This document shows, in pieces, positions 8,496-17,139 of a DNA stretch of 48,148 nucleotides (its first letter is position 1; each line of letters opens with the position of its first letter). Under the pieces are notes generated by a model. The model made no database searches. It was not told where the DNA came from and saw only the letters and a program-made list of their open reading frames with translations. The position numbers and the translations under genes were made by a program. Source of the stretch: an uncultured Lachnospiraceae bacterium (GTDB taxonomy: Bacteria; Bacillota; Clostridia; Lachnospirales; Lachnospiraceae); the NCBI GenBank assembly GCA_947174495.1, contig CAMWJC010000017.1, positions 1-48,148 on the forward strand. Direction: 5' to 3'.

Positions 8496-9494
8496 ATGGC
8501 CAAAAGAATGATAGAGACAGAATTACAGGAAGAGGATATTCGGATTGAGGGTTCTCTAAGACCACAGAAATTGACCGACTATATCGGTCAATCCAAAATC
8601 AAGGATAGTTTGAAGATTTATATTGAAGCAGCCAAACAGAGAGAAGACGCATTGGATCATGTGTTGTTTTACGGACCGCCGGGACTTGGTAAAACTACGC
8701 TGGCAGGTATTATAGCCAATGAGATGGGAGTCAACATGAAGATCACCAGCGGACCAGCGATTGAAAAGCCTGGAGAAATGGCAGCAATTCTCAATAATCT
8801 TCAGGAAGGAGATCTTTTGTTTGTGGATGAGATCCATCGCCTGAATAGACAGGTGGAGGAGGTACTATATCCGGCTATGGAGGATTATGCCATTGATATT
8901 ATGATCGGCAAGGGCCCTACGGCACGTTCTATCCGTCTGGATCTTCCGCATTTCACATTGGTGGGTGCAACAACCAGAGCAGGTTTATTGACAGCTCCAT
9001 TAAGGGACCGATTTGGGATTATTCACAGACTTGAGTTTTACTCTGTGGAGGAGCTGCAGATGATCATTATGCACTCTGCACGGGTGTTAGATGCGCCTGT
9101 AGAACTGGCGGGAGCAATGGAAATGGCCAAGAGAAGTAGGGGAACCCCCCGGCTTGCCAATCGGATTTTAAAAAGAGTCAGGGATTATGCGCAGGTTAAG
9201 CATGATGGAGTCATCACAGAGGAGGTTGCAGTTACCGCACTGGATCTGATGGATGTGGACCGTATGGGACTGGATCATATTGATCGGAATATTCTGCTTA
9301 CCATGATACAGAAATTTTCAGGAGGACCGGTAGGGCTTGATACTCTTGCGGCGGCAATCGGGGAAGATCCGGGAACCATTGAAGATGTTTATGAGCCATA
9401 TCTGTTGAAAAATGGATTTATTAATCGAACGCCCAGAGGAAGAGTAGTAACCGATACGGCATATCATCATTTAGGGCTTGAAATTCCCCGATAA
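8496..9494 (+). CDS. ruvB: Holliday junction branch migration ATPase RuvB
   Basis: Hexameric AAA+ motor of the RuvABC branch-migration complex. Walker [10 protein letters not shown] is at residues 60-68, Walker B FVDEIHRL follows, sensor 1 is [10 protein letters not shown], and the C-terminal winged helix ends in [19 protein letters not shown] choose the ATG with GGAGG 5 bases upstream; an ATG four codons earlier is in frame but lacks a ribosome binding site. The length of 332 residues is normal. The zapA promoter lies across its stop codon. Confidence 0.97.
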   Translation: MAKRMIETELQEEDIRIEGSLRPQKLTDYIGQSKIKDSLKIYIEAAKQREDALDHVLFYGPPGLGKTTLAGIIANEMGVNMKITSGPAIEKPGEMAAILNNLQEGDLLFVDEIHRLNRQVEEVLYPAMEDYAIDIMIGKGPTARSIRLDLPHFTLVGATTRAGLLTAPLRDRFGIIHRLEFYSVEELQMIIMHSARVLDAPVELAGAMEMAKRSRGTPRLANRILKRVRDYAQVKHDGVITEEVAVTALDLMDVDRMGLDHIDRNILLTMIQKFSGGPVGLDTLAAAIGEDPGTIEDVYEPYLLKNGFINRTPRGRVVTDTAYHHLGLEIPR

Positions 9495-9506
9495 TCTGCT
9501 TATAAT
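9478..9506 (+). promoter_or_regulatory. Sigma-A promoter of zapA
   Basis: TTGAAA at 9478-9483, exactly 17 bases, then TATAAT at 9501-9506. It overlaps the last codons of ruvB and gives a leader of about 55 bases. Confidence 0.8.
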
Positions 9507-9566
9507 AGATGTAGTATTATTTACATTGGATAAACTATATATTTTGTATGTAGAGAGGTGAGCCGG

Positions 9567-9965
9567 ATGTCAGTTAAAACGGATACGGAAGTGATCATTG
9601 GCGGAAAAGTATTTACGCTCAGTGGATATGAAAGTGAAGAATATCTTCAAAAGGTAGCCTCATACATAAACAATAAAATGACAGAATATGGAAAGGTGGA
9701 ATCTTTCAAACGTCAGCCATTGGATACCCAGAATGTGCTGCTTCAGCTCAATATTGCAGATGATTATTTTAAAGCTAAAAAGCAGATCACTATATTGGAG
9801 GAAGAGATTCAGACCAAGGAGAAGGAACTGTATAACTTGAAGCATGAGTTGATTGCGGCGCAGATCAAATTGGAAAACACTGAAAAGAGTGTTAAATCTC
9901 TCCAAAATGAGTTGAATGAAAGTTCCAAAAAGATTATCAGACTTGAAACCGAATTAAAAAGTTAA
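9567..9965 (+). CDS. zapA: Cell division protein ZapA
   Basis: Small FtsZ-ring-associated protein. The N-terminal globular head is typical (TEVIIGGKVFTLSGYESEEYLQKVASYINNKM), followed by LNIADDYFKAKKQI and a long coiled coil from about residue 70 to the end, rich in Glu and Lys. The ATG is chosen because AGAGAGGTG lies 6 bases upstream; a GTG three codons earlier falls inside that ribosome binding site. The gene has its own promoter and is closed by a terminator. Confidence 0.9.
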   Translation: MSVKTDTEVIIGGKVFTLSGYESEEYLQKVASYINNKMTEYGKVESFKRQPLDTQNVLLQLNIADDYFKAKKQITILEEEIQTKEKELYNLKHELIAAQIKLENTEKSVKSLQNELNESSKKIIRLETELKS

Positions 9966-9967
9966 CG

Positions 9968-9998
9968 AAAAGCTGTCTGTAAAAGATAGCTTTTTTTA
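9968..9998 (+). terminator. Intrinsic terminator between zapA and the U32 gene
   Basis: An 11-base-pair stem (9968-9978 with 9984-9994, one G-U pair), a 5-base loop, and a run of seven T. Its tail ends 2 bases before the GGAG of the next gene, so the next gene must be reached by read-through unless a promoter lies within zapA. Confidence 0.85.
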
Positions 9999-10009
9999 TC
10001 GGAGTGATT

Positions 10010-12205
10010 ATGGAAAAAGTGGAGTTACTTGCTCCGGCAGGAAGCTTTCAGGCGTTGAAAGGAGCAATTCATGCAGGGGCAGATGCAATTTATCTCGGGG
10101 GACAGCAGTTTGGGGCCCGCGCCTATGCAGAGAACTTCTCGAAAGAGGAAATTTGTCAGGGAATACGTTTTGCACATGTATTCGGACGAAAAATATATCT
10201 TACGGTCAATACACTGGTCAAAGAAAAAGAATTGGACCTGATGTATGATTTTTTGTTGCCTTTTTATGAATGCGGCTTAGATGGAGTGATAGTTCAAGAT
10301 TTGGGTGTGTTACGGCTGATCAGGGATAGTTTTCCGGACCTTTCGCTTCACGCAAGTACGCAGATGTCACTGACCGGATATCGGGGGGTGAGCCTGCTCC
10401 AAAAGGAAGGAGTATCCAGAATCGTGCCGGCCAGAGAGATTTCCCTGGAAGAAATAAAAAGGATTAAGGAATGTACAGGAATTGAAATTGAGTCATTTAT
10501 TCATGGCGCTATGTGTTATTGCTATTCCGGACAATGTCTCTTCAGCAGTATTTTGGGTGGAAGAAGCGGAAACAGAGGCAGATGCGCACAACCCTGCCGT
10601 TTGCCCTATCGGATAGAAGGGGGAAAAGAATGCTATCCTCTAAGTATGAAGGATATGTGTACTCTGGAAATTCTGCCGGAGCTTATTGAGGCGGGAATTG
10701 ACTCTTTTAAGATAGAGGGAAGAATGAAGCGGCCGGAATATGCTGCAGGTGTAACGGCTATTTATCGAAAATATATTGATTTGTACTATGAAAATCCTGA
10801 AGGCTATCTGATTGATCCCAAAGATAAGAAAATGCTCAGTTCGCTTTATATTAGGAGCAGTGTGGGCGATGGTTATTATCACAGGCGAAATGGCAAAGAA
10901 ATGATTACCTTGGATTCCCCGGCCTACTCTGTGACAGATACAGGACTGCTCAAATCGATTGAAGATGAGTATTTGTCTGCCAAACTGACGATTCCGGTTC
11001 GGGCAGCTATTGCCTTAAAAGCAGGTTGTAATGCAAAGCTTTCACTGGAATGTGAACAGGCTTATGCAGAGGTTTCCGGTGAGATTGTGCAGGAGGCACT
11101 AAAACAACCCCTTCCAGAGGCAAAAATCATTAGTCAAATTAAAAAAAGCGGCAATTCGCCATTTGAAATTAGAGAAGTAAAAGTTGATTGTACCGGTGAA
11201 GTCTTTATGCCGGTCAGTGCGTTAAATGAATTAAGAAGACAAGCACTTGCTGCAATGGAATCAGAATTAATAAAAGCTAGAGGCCTTGCATATGAGAACA
11301 GACATGGGGTGATGCCTCAGAAGACGGATATTGTTGGAGAACCTCCAAAATCAAAATGGAAGCTTCACGCGACGGTTTTGACAAAACAGCAGCTTTTCGC
11401 GGCAATTCATATGCAAATCGAAAGAATCTATATAGATTATCGTTTATTAATAGAAGAAGGGCTTGCTGCCATAGCAGAGCTTATTCAAGCAGAACTTTTT
11501 CAAGCAGAGATTTTTCAAGCAAATAAAGCAGATAGGCAGGAATTTTTTATAGCAGCCCCCTATGTTTCAAGGGCGGAGACAGAAGAATATCTGGTTAAGA
11601 TCAAACAAGCAGTGGAAAGCGGAATATTTCAAGGAGTGCTGATCCGGAATTTTGAGAGCTTAGGTTACTTTGAAGATTGTTTTCTGCCGGAGCAGCTTGT
11701 GCTGGATGCAGGAATTTATATATGGAATCGGGAAAGTATTCGTTTCTTTGAGGGAAGAGTATCAGGATATTGCCTTCCGGTAGAATGCAATGCGGGAGAA
11801 TGGAAAGGGCTACTCTCAGCTTCAAATGGAGATTTAGAGCAATCAACGCTGGTATATGGAAGACTGCCCATGATGATTACGGCAGGATGCATCTCAAAGA
11901 CAGAAGGAACATGCAGGAAAGCCTCCGGGATTATCATGATGAAAGACCGCTATGAAAAGTTTTTTCCTGTTTATCATGATTGTGTCAGCTGTTATAATGT
12001 AATTTATAATAGTGTTCCGTTATCCCTGCATCGAATGTTTCATGACGGTATGCGCCCCATGTGCTGTCGTATGGACTTTACAGTAGAAAACGGCGAAGAA
12101 ACAGCGAAGATTATTGAATTTTTTAGGCGTCTTGTATCGGGAGAACGTTGTGAACCTGTATATAAGCAGTACACCACGGGACATTATAAACGAGGAGTCG
12201 ATTAA
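10010..12205 (+). CDS. U32 peptidase family protein (RlhA/TrhP-like, RNA hydroxylation)
   Basis: Member of the U32 family, originally named collagenase-like peptidases but known in other bacteria to be needed for hydroxylation of rRNA or tRNA bases (RlhA, TrhP). The N-terminus VELLAPAGSFQALKGAIHAGADAIYLGG is diagnostic. A conserved cysteine cluster lies at C169, C171, C176, C192 and C196, likely an iron-sulfur site. The large size of 731 residues and the C-terminal extension from about 380 match the long DUF3656-bearing type. GGAG is 5 bases from the ATG. An in-frame triple repeat occurs near residue 493. Which RNA is the target cannot be told. Confidence 0.9.
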   Translation: MEKVELLAPAGSFQALKGAIHAGADAIYLGGQQFGARAYAENFSKEEICQGIRFAHVFGRKIYLTVNTLVKEKELDLMYDFLLPFYECGLDGVIVQDLGVLRLIRDSFPDLSLHASTQMSLTGYRGVSLLQKEGVSRIVPAREISLEEIKRIKECTGIEIESFIHGAMCYCYSGQCLFSSILGGRSGNRGRCAQPCRLPYRIEGGKECYPLSMKDMCTLEILPELIEAGIDSFKIEGRMKRPEYAAGVTAIYRKYIDLYYENPEGYLIDPKDKKMLSSLYIRSSVGDGYYHRRNGKEMITLDSPAYSVTDTGLLKSIEDEYLSAKLTIPVRAAIALKAGCNAKLSLECEQAYAEVSGEIVQEALKQPLPEAKIISQIKKSGNSPFEIREVKVDCTGEVFMPVSALNELRRQALAAMESELIKARGLAYENRHGVMPQKTDIVGEPPKSKWKLHATVLTKQQLFAAIHMQIERIYIDYRLLIEEGLAAIAELIQAELFQAEIFQANKADRQEFFIAAPYVSRAETEEYLVKIKQAVESGIFQGVLIRNFESLGYFEDCFLPEQLVLDAGIYIWNRESIRFFEGRVSGYCLPVECNAGEWKGLLSASNGDLEQSTLVYGRLPMMITAGCISKTEGTCRKASGIIMMKDRYEKFFPVYHDCVSCYNVIYNSVPLSLHRMFHDGMRPMCCRMDFTVENGEETAKIIEFFRRLVSGERCEPVYKQYTTGHYKRGVD
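11484..11528 (+). repeat. In-frame 15-base tandem repeat, about three units
   Basis: Three units beginning TTCAAGCA at 11484, 11499 and 11514; the first two are 13 of 15 identical and the third is more diverged. Each adds five residues of the form (F/I)QAE(L/I), lengthening a helix in the U32 protein without shifting frame. Confidence 0.75.
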
Positions 12206-12256
12206 AGAAGACAGGACTTTTGGAAAGACCGCTAAAGCGGCAGAATGAGAGGAAAA

Positions 12257-13717
12257 ATGGAATTATATGTCAGCGAATTTTCCAAATATGTTATGGCGCT
12301 TTTAATGTTCCTGTATACCTATGAATGCTTTGCTGTTTTTCGGTATGAAGAGGAAGAACGGCGCAGAGGAATTTACACCAGACAAAAGCTTCTTATGTTT
12401 GTGTTTCATTTCAGCAGTTTTTTAGTGATTTGTTTTGAGACGGGAGATATTACCTATTTGTTTTTTTATGCGTTTCAGCAGATTGTTTTATATGCGGCGG
12501 CAGCACTTTTTGTTATGCTGTATCCCAGGATCAACCGGCTGCTTATCAACAATATGTGTATGCTGCTAAGCATCGGATTTGTGATTTTGACAAGGCTGGA
12601 TCTGAACAAGGCGGTAAAGCAGTTTATCATAGCAACGGGATCTCTGGTTGTAGCGTTGATTATTCCGTTTTTTATGCATAAATTTTCTTTTCTTAAGAAT
12701 TTAAAATGGGTATATGCACTGGCCGGGATTGCAGCTCTTTCCACCGTAATGATTCTGGGGCAGACTACTTATGGAAGTAAGCTGTCTTATTCTATCGCAG
12801 GAGTAACTTTTCAGCCCTCTGAATTTGTAAAAATTATGTTTGTATTTTTTATGGCAAGTGCGCTGTATCAGTCAGCCAGTTTCTTTGAGGTATTTACGAC
12901 GGCGGTGATCGCGGCGGCACATGTGGCAGTGCAGGTACTGTCAAAAGATCTGGGGAGTGCGCTTATATTTTTTATTGTTTATGTGCTGATGGTCTTTGTG
13001 GCTTCCAGGAATTTCTTTTATCTTTTTGCCGGATTTGCCGGCGGGAGTTTAGCGGCATATATTGCATACAAGGTGTTTACTCATGTACAGATTCGTGTGC
13101 AGGCATGGCAGGATCCATGGAGTCTTATTGATTCCGCAGGTGGATATCAGATTACTCAGTCACTGTTTGCAATTTCCAGCGGAGGCTGGTTTGGTCTTGG
13201 GCTATATAAAGGAACACCGGAATCGATTCCGGTTGTGGAAACAGATTTTATTTTTTCAGCAATTGCGGAAGAGATGGGGATTCTCTTTGCGATAGGTGTG
13301 ATACTAATCTGTGTAAGTAGTTTTATTATGTTTATGAAAATTGCTTCAGGGTTTAGTGATAAATTTTATCAGCTCATTGCTTTTGGGCTGGGAGTTACTT
13401 ATATATTTCAGATATTTCTGACAATTGGAGGAGGAACAAAGTTTATTCCGCTTACGGGAGTTACACTGCCGCTGATTAGTTATGGAGGAAGCTCTGTTCT
13501 GACGACACTGGTTATGTTTTCGATTGCGGGCGGACTTCAGATCATTAAGCAGGATGAGGAAGAACGGGAAAAAGAAGAAAGAAAAAAGCGGATGAATGCA
13601 AAGAAAAAGCGGAAAAAGGCTGCAATCTCGAAAACTCAGCCTTTGATAGAATATGATGAGGAAAATATGTCTGAGTATCAGGCAGATAAGGATTTGTATG
13701 ATGAGGAAGAAAGGTAG
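12257..13717 (+). CDS. SEDS peptidoglycan glycosyltransferase, FtsW/RodA/SpoVE family
   Basis: Polytopic membrane enzyme that polymerises lipid II, working with the class B penicillin-binding protein encoded next. Family signatures are clear: FQPSEFVKI, the VETDFIFSAIAEEMG stretch and GVTLPLISYGGSS near the C-terminus. About ten membrane segments fit 486 residues. A cytoplasmic tail of about 60 residues rich in Lys, Arg and Glu follows. The start chosen is the ATG with AGAGGA 4 bases upstream; an ATG four codons earlier lacks one. Which of division, elongation or spore cortex it serves cannot be told, and its cognate PBP overlaps its end by 20 bases. Confidence 0.92.
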   Translation: MELYVSEFSKYVMALLMFLYTYECFAVFRYEEEERRRGIYTRQKLLMFVFHFSSFLVICFETGDITYLFFYAFQQIVLYAAAALFVMLYPRINRLLINNMCMLLSIGFVILTRLDLNKAVKQFIIATGSLVVALIIPFFMHKFSFLKNLKWVYALAGIAALSTVMILGQTTYGSKLSYSIAGVTFQPSEFVKIMFVFFMASALYQSASFFEVFTTAVIAAAHVAVQVLSKDLGSALIFFIVYVLMVFVASRNFFYLFAGFAGGSLAAYIAYKVFTHVQIRVQAWQDPWSLIDSAGGYQITQSLFAISSGGWFGLGLYKGTPESIPVVETDFIFSAIAEEMGILFAIGVILICVSSFIMFMKIASGFSDKFYQLIAFGLGVTYIFQIFLTIGGGTKFIPLTGVTLPLISYGGSSVLTTLVMFSIAGGLQIIKQDEEEREKEERKKRMNAKKKRKKAAISKTQPLIEYDEENMSEYQADKDLYDEEER

Positions 13718-15137
13718 GACAGTCAAAAGAAAAAAGAAAAACAGGGAGATCATGTTAGTTACATGGGGATTTACTGTTTTATTTCTTGTGATGATGGGAT
13801 ATATTGCTCATTATTCCGTTACTCATCAGCAGGAACTGATCAATAACAGCTATAATGGGCGTCAGAAAATGCTTTTGGCACAAAATCGGAGAGGGAAGAT
13901 TTTTTCTGCTGACGGAGAGGTGCTTGCTCAGACTGTAACAGATGAGGAAGGAAATGAAAAAAGGCAATACCCCTATAATAACCTTTTCTCACATGTGGTA
14001 GGATATGCAAGCAACGGCAGAATGGGTGTGGAGGCACAGGCAAATTATTATCTGATCAATTCCAATGCGCCGCTTTCAGAAAAGGCGTCTTTGGATATGC
14101 GAAATGAAAAATATCCCGGAGATGATGTCTATACGACCCTAAATGTTAAGCTGCAGCAGGTAGCATCTACAGCACTTGGAGTTTATGATGGTGCGATTAT
14201 TGTGACTGATCCGAAAACAGGACAAATTTTAGCTATGGTGTCGAAACCGGATTTCGATCCGGAACAGATCGAGAGCATGTGGGATGACTTGATCGAGGAT
14301 AATGAAAGCAGCGTACTTTTAAACAGGGTCACGCAAGGACTTTATCCACCCGGTTCTACGTTTAAGATCATAACTGCCCTGGAGTATATTCGGGAAAATC
14401 CGGATACTTATCAAAACTACCGCTATCAATGTGGCGGATCCATTACAAGGGGAGAAGATCGGATTCAATGTTATCATGGGTCCGTACATGGAAGTGTGGA
14501 TTTTACAAAATCCTTTGCTAAGTCTTGTAATACATCCTTTGCCAATATAGGACTTTCGTTGGATCGTAATTCTTTTGAGGAAACATTGGCTTCCCTGTTG
14601 TTTGGTCAGAAACTTCCGGTTTCCTTTCCTTATGGAACCAGCAGGGTTGACGTATCAGAAAGTACATCGGAAGCGGATATGATGCAGGTGTCCATTGGTC
14701 AGGGAACGACTTCCATCACCCCACTGCAGCTCAACATGATCACCTGTGCCATTGCCAATGAGGGAACCTTAATGAAACCCTACTGTGTAGCTTACGTCCA
14801 AAACAGCGTGGGGAATAAAGTAAAGGAATTTTCTCCGTCTGCTTATGGAAGACTTATGAGTCAGGAGGAAGCTGAGAACTTAAAGGGGCTCATGGAGGAT
14901 GTGGTACAAGAAGGTACAGCGACCAGATTAAAAGGTCTCTCTTATACAGCGGCAGGCAAAACGGGCTCTGCCGAGTTTGGAACGGTTAAAGGGGATTCGC
15001 ATGCCTGGTTTACCGGTTTTGCACCGGTAGAAGATCCGGAAATCTGCGTAACGATCATAATAGAAGGAGCAGGGGCGGGTGGTGATTATGCAGTTCCCAT
15101 TGCCAAAAGACTGTTTGATGCTTATTATGACACATGA
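13698..15137 (+). CDS. Class B penicillin-binding protein (transpeptidase)
   Basis: Membrane-anchored D,D-transpeptidase that cross-links glycan made by the neighbouring SEDS enzyme. After a very basic N-terminus, one membrane segment lies at about 19-38. The transpeptidase motifs are STFK (220-223), SCN (276-278) and KTG (421-423). The total of 480 residues is short: a PbpA-like layout without PASTA domains. The start is at ATG-ATG with AAGGA 5 bases before the first, inside the end of the SEDS gene. A further ATG at 13753, after GGGAG, is a less likely start because it would remove the basic region. No terminator hairpin is visible after it. Confidence 0.92.
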   Translation: MMRKKGRTVKRKKKNREIMLVTWGFTVLFLVMMGYIAHYSVTHQQELINNSYNGRQKMLLAQNRRGKIFSADGEVLAQTVTDEEGNEKRQYPYNNLFSHVVGYASNGRMGVEAQANYYLINSNAPLSEKASLDMRNEKYPGDDVYTTLNVKLQQVASTALGVYDGAIIVTDPKTGQILAMVSKPDFDPEQIESMWDDLIEDNESSVLLNRVTQGLYPPGSTFKIITALEYIRENPDTYQNYRYQCGGSITRGEDRIQCYHGSVHGSVDFTKSFAKSCNTSFANIGLSLDRNSFEETLASLLFGQKLPVSFPYGTSRVDVSESTSEADMMQVSIGQGTTSITPLQLNMITCAIANEGTLMKPYCVAYVQNSVGNKVKEFSPSAYGRLMSQEEAENLKGLMEDVVQEGTATRLKGLSYTAAGKTGSAEFGTVKGDSHAWFTGFAPVEDPEICVTIIIEGAGAGGDYAVPIAKRLFDAYYDT

Positions 15138-15170
15138 TTTTTTGTATTTTGGTTTCTTTTGATCTTTTGC

Positions 15171-15199
15171 TTTGGTATTTGTTGTAAGTATGTTACAAT
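15171..15199 (+). promoter_or_regulatory. Candidate promoter of the 15.2-kb gene cluster
   Basis: TACAAT at 15194-15199 is a good -10 box, preceded by TATGT; the -35 position (15171-15176, TTTGGT) is weak. Its position 24 bases before the next start codon supports it. Confidence 0.45.
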
Positions 15200-15222
15200 G
15201 AAGGCTATGAGGATAATTCGCT

Positions 15223-15561
15223 ATGAGATTTTATAAATATCTATATGCTGGTGATACTATTAAAAACCTGCCGAGAATCAAATGGAAGCTGAAACATCAT
15301 GCTGGTATGAATGTGTATGTTATCACGATTGCACAGGGTGAAGATCAATTGGAAATATTCCATAGCGCTTATTTGAAACAGAGATATTTCAGATATCATC
15401 CGCCGATTGTGGTGGGAATTGCTTCTGATTATGAAGAGGCAGTGCAGATCATCATGAAGATCACGCAGGAATGTCTTAAATATACCGGCGCATGCAATCT
15501 GAAAGAATACTTAAAATGGAAAGCCGGAAAACAATTCGTTCACAGTGAGGTATCTGTATGA
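15223..15561 (+). CDS. Conserved hypothetical small protein
   Basis: A basic, soluble-looking protein of 112 residues with no membrane segment or signal. It has a mixed alpha/beta look: MRFYKYLYAGDT, an IKWKLKHHAGMNVYVITI strand, and a C-terminal helical part with two cysteines. I do not recognise a named family. GAGGAT precedes the ATG by 9 bases. It shares 4 bases (ATGA) with the following DUF2953 gene, so it is translationally coupled to a sporulation-associated pair, which is the only clue to its role. Confidence 0.7.
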   Translation: MRFYKYLYAGDTIKNLPRIKWKLKHHAGMNVYVITIAQGEDQLEIFHSAYLKQRYFRYHPPIVVGIASDYEEAVQIIMKITQECLKYTGACNLKEYLKWKAGKQFVHSEVSV

Positions 15562-16508
15562 TTTCCGTATTATTGACCGTTTTAAAGGTGCTTGGAATTT
15601 TGATTTTATCATTGCTTGGCATTGTGATTCTGGTGCTTTTGCTGGTTCTGTTTGTTCCGGTCAGATATCGAATTTATGCGGAGCGGAAGCTGGAGAGCGG
15701 ACTGCCTGTTTTGGCTAAGATGAAAGCAACATGGCTTCTTCATCTCTTGAATGTACATTTTTCCTATCCGGAGAAGGCATATGTCAAGGTTCGTATCGGA
15801 TGTTTTACGGTTTTTCGTTCGGATCGAACCGGAAAGAAACCCAATGAGAAGACGAAAGAAAAATCAAAAGAGAAGGAAACAATTTCTGAAGAAGAGCATT
15901 TTGAAATAAAGGATGGGGAAGAGAAGGAAGAAAAGGAAGATAAGATATTAAAAGAAGACAGGACAAGAAAGGAAGAAGCTGGGGGTGATCAGGCTGAGAA
16001 AGAAAGCGAAAAAGATCAGGGAAGAGAGAAGAAAGAATCGGAAAAGCCCACTTTAAAAAGCTTTTTCAAAAAGATTCTTGTCTGGCTTAAAAATCTGCGG
16101 TACACAATCACGCAAATATGTGATAAGATTAAGAAAATTGTTAAAAATATCAAGTATTATATTGAAGTGATAAGTGGCACAGAATTTAAAAACGCATTTC
16201 GGCTCTGCAGTTCCCAGGCAGGAGTGCTGCTTCGGCATATATGTCCGAAAAAGATAAAGGGAAGTCTGCGGATCGGAACCGGAGATCCGGCTAGTACGGG
16301 GCAGGTGCTTGCAATTTACGGTATGCTGTATCCTTTTTTGGGTAATCAAATTATGGTAGCGCCTGATTTTGAGCAGCAGATTATAGAAGGAGAACTGTTA
16401 ATAAAGGGCAGGATCACACTGTTTCGCCTGATTAAATGTGCATGGATTGTTTATTTTAACAAAGACTTACGTCGAGTAATTAATATGTTGAAAAGGGAGG
16501 CTGTATAA
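15558..16508 (+). CDS. DUF2953 domain-containing membrane protein (YtfI-like)
   Basis: One N-terminal membrane segment (residues 3-32) is followed by the DUF2953 start (VPVRYRIYAERK) and, after a long insert, the conserved C-terminal block (IGTGDPASTGQVLAIYG). The insert from about 95 to 170 is a low-complexity Lys/Glu-rich stretch, probably unstructured. In Bacillus the homologue ytfI sits directly before ytfJ, the same order as here, which supports a sporulation or spore-envelope link. It overlaps the gene before it by 4 bases and shares its last base with the gerW ATG. Confidence 0.85.
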   Translation: MISVLLTVLKVLGILILSLLGIVILVLLLVLFVPVRYRIYAERKLESGLPVLAKMKATWLLHLLNVHFSYPEKAYVKVRIGCFTVFRSDRTGKKPNEKTKEKSKEKETISEEEHFEIKDGEEKEEKEDKILKEDRTRKEEAGGDQAEKESEKDQGREKKESEKPTLKSFFKKILVWLKNLRYTITQICDKIKKIVKNIKYYIEVISGTEFKNAFRLCSSQAGVLLRHICPKKIKGSLRIGTGDPASTGQVLAIYGMLYPFLGNQIMVAPDFEQQIIEGELLIKGRITLFRLIKCAWIVYFNKDLRRVINMLKREAV

Positions 16509-16900
16509 TGGCAGATAATAATTTTACCGGAGTAATCGAATCGTTGATGAAGGGAATGAACACGGTCCTTTCCACTAAGACCGTCGTAGGAGAGGCTACC
16601 AAGATAGGGGATACCATTATTCTTCCACTGGTAGATGTCACATTCGGCGTAGGCGCCGGTGCCAGTGTCGGTGACAAAAAGAATGGCGGTGTAGGCGGAT
16701 TCAGCGGTAAGCTTACTCCCAGCGCCGTGCTTGTAATCAAGAATGGAAGTACAAAGCTTGTCAATATCAAAAATCAGGATACGGTTACCAAGGTACTTGA
16801 TTTGATTCCGGATATTGTAGATAGATTCACAGCTCCGAAGGAAGACATGATCGATGATGAGGATGCGGTGGATATTGCATTTCCAGAGGAAAATGAGTAA
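16508..16900 (+). CDS. gerW: GerW family sporulation protein (YtfJ-like)
   Basis: Small cytoplasmic protein required for normal spore germination in Bacillus. The typical N-terminus (IESLMKGMNTVLSTKTVVGEAT), the ILPLVDVTFGVGAGAS core and the Gly-rich GVGGFSGKLTP stretch are all present in 130 residues. The C-terminal tail is acidic. GGGAGG lies at an ideal distance before the ATG, which overlaps the stop of the DUF2953 gene (TAATG). Presence of this gene is one reason to think the organism forms spores. Confidence 0.92.
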   Translation: MADNNFTGVIESLMKGMNTVLSTKTVVGEATKIGDTIILPLVDVTFGVGAGASVGDKKNGGVGGFSGKLTPSAVLVIKNGSTKLVNIKNQDTVTKVLDLIPDIVDRFTAPKEDMIDDEDAVDIAFPEENE

Positions 16901-16968
16901 AGGGTGACAGGCAATAATTTTAGAAAAGCTGCATAGGATGGATTAAGAGGCATAAGCAGGTGGCAGGC

Positions 16969-17112
16969 ATGAAGAAGTTGATCGGTTTCATAGCATTTTG
17001 GATTGCGGTAGGAATGCTGCTTATGCTTTTTCTTGCCCGTCATTACCTGATTGGCCTGATTATCATTGCGCTTTTATTGTTGATCGGCTATAATTTTTAT
17101 TATTGCGACTGA
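16969..17112 (+). CDS. 47-residue hydrophobic membrane peptide
   Basis: A short gene that fits neatly between gerW and the J-domain gene. The ATG has AGGTGG 5 bases upstream. The product begins MKKLIGFIAFW, has two hydrophobic stretches (about 5-22 and 26-41) separated by ARHY, and ends in YYCD. Two-segment hairpin topology with a lysine-rich N-terminus suggests a real membrane peptide. It is probably cotranscribed with the sporulation genes on both sides. No family recognised. Confidence 0.65.
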   Translation: MKKLIGFIAFWIAVGMLLMLFLARHYLIGLIIIALLLLIGYNFYYCD

Positions 17113-17139
17113 CTGTAGGGATGGAGACGGTTAAGAACT

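Noticed and set aside
12226-12241. Small CCGCT/AGCGG hairpin before the SEDS gene
   Set aside because: It is 5 base pairs with a 2-base loop and no T tail, too weak to call.
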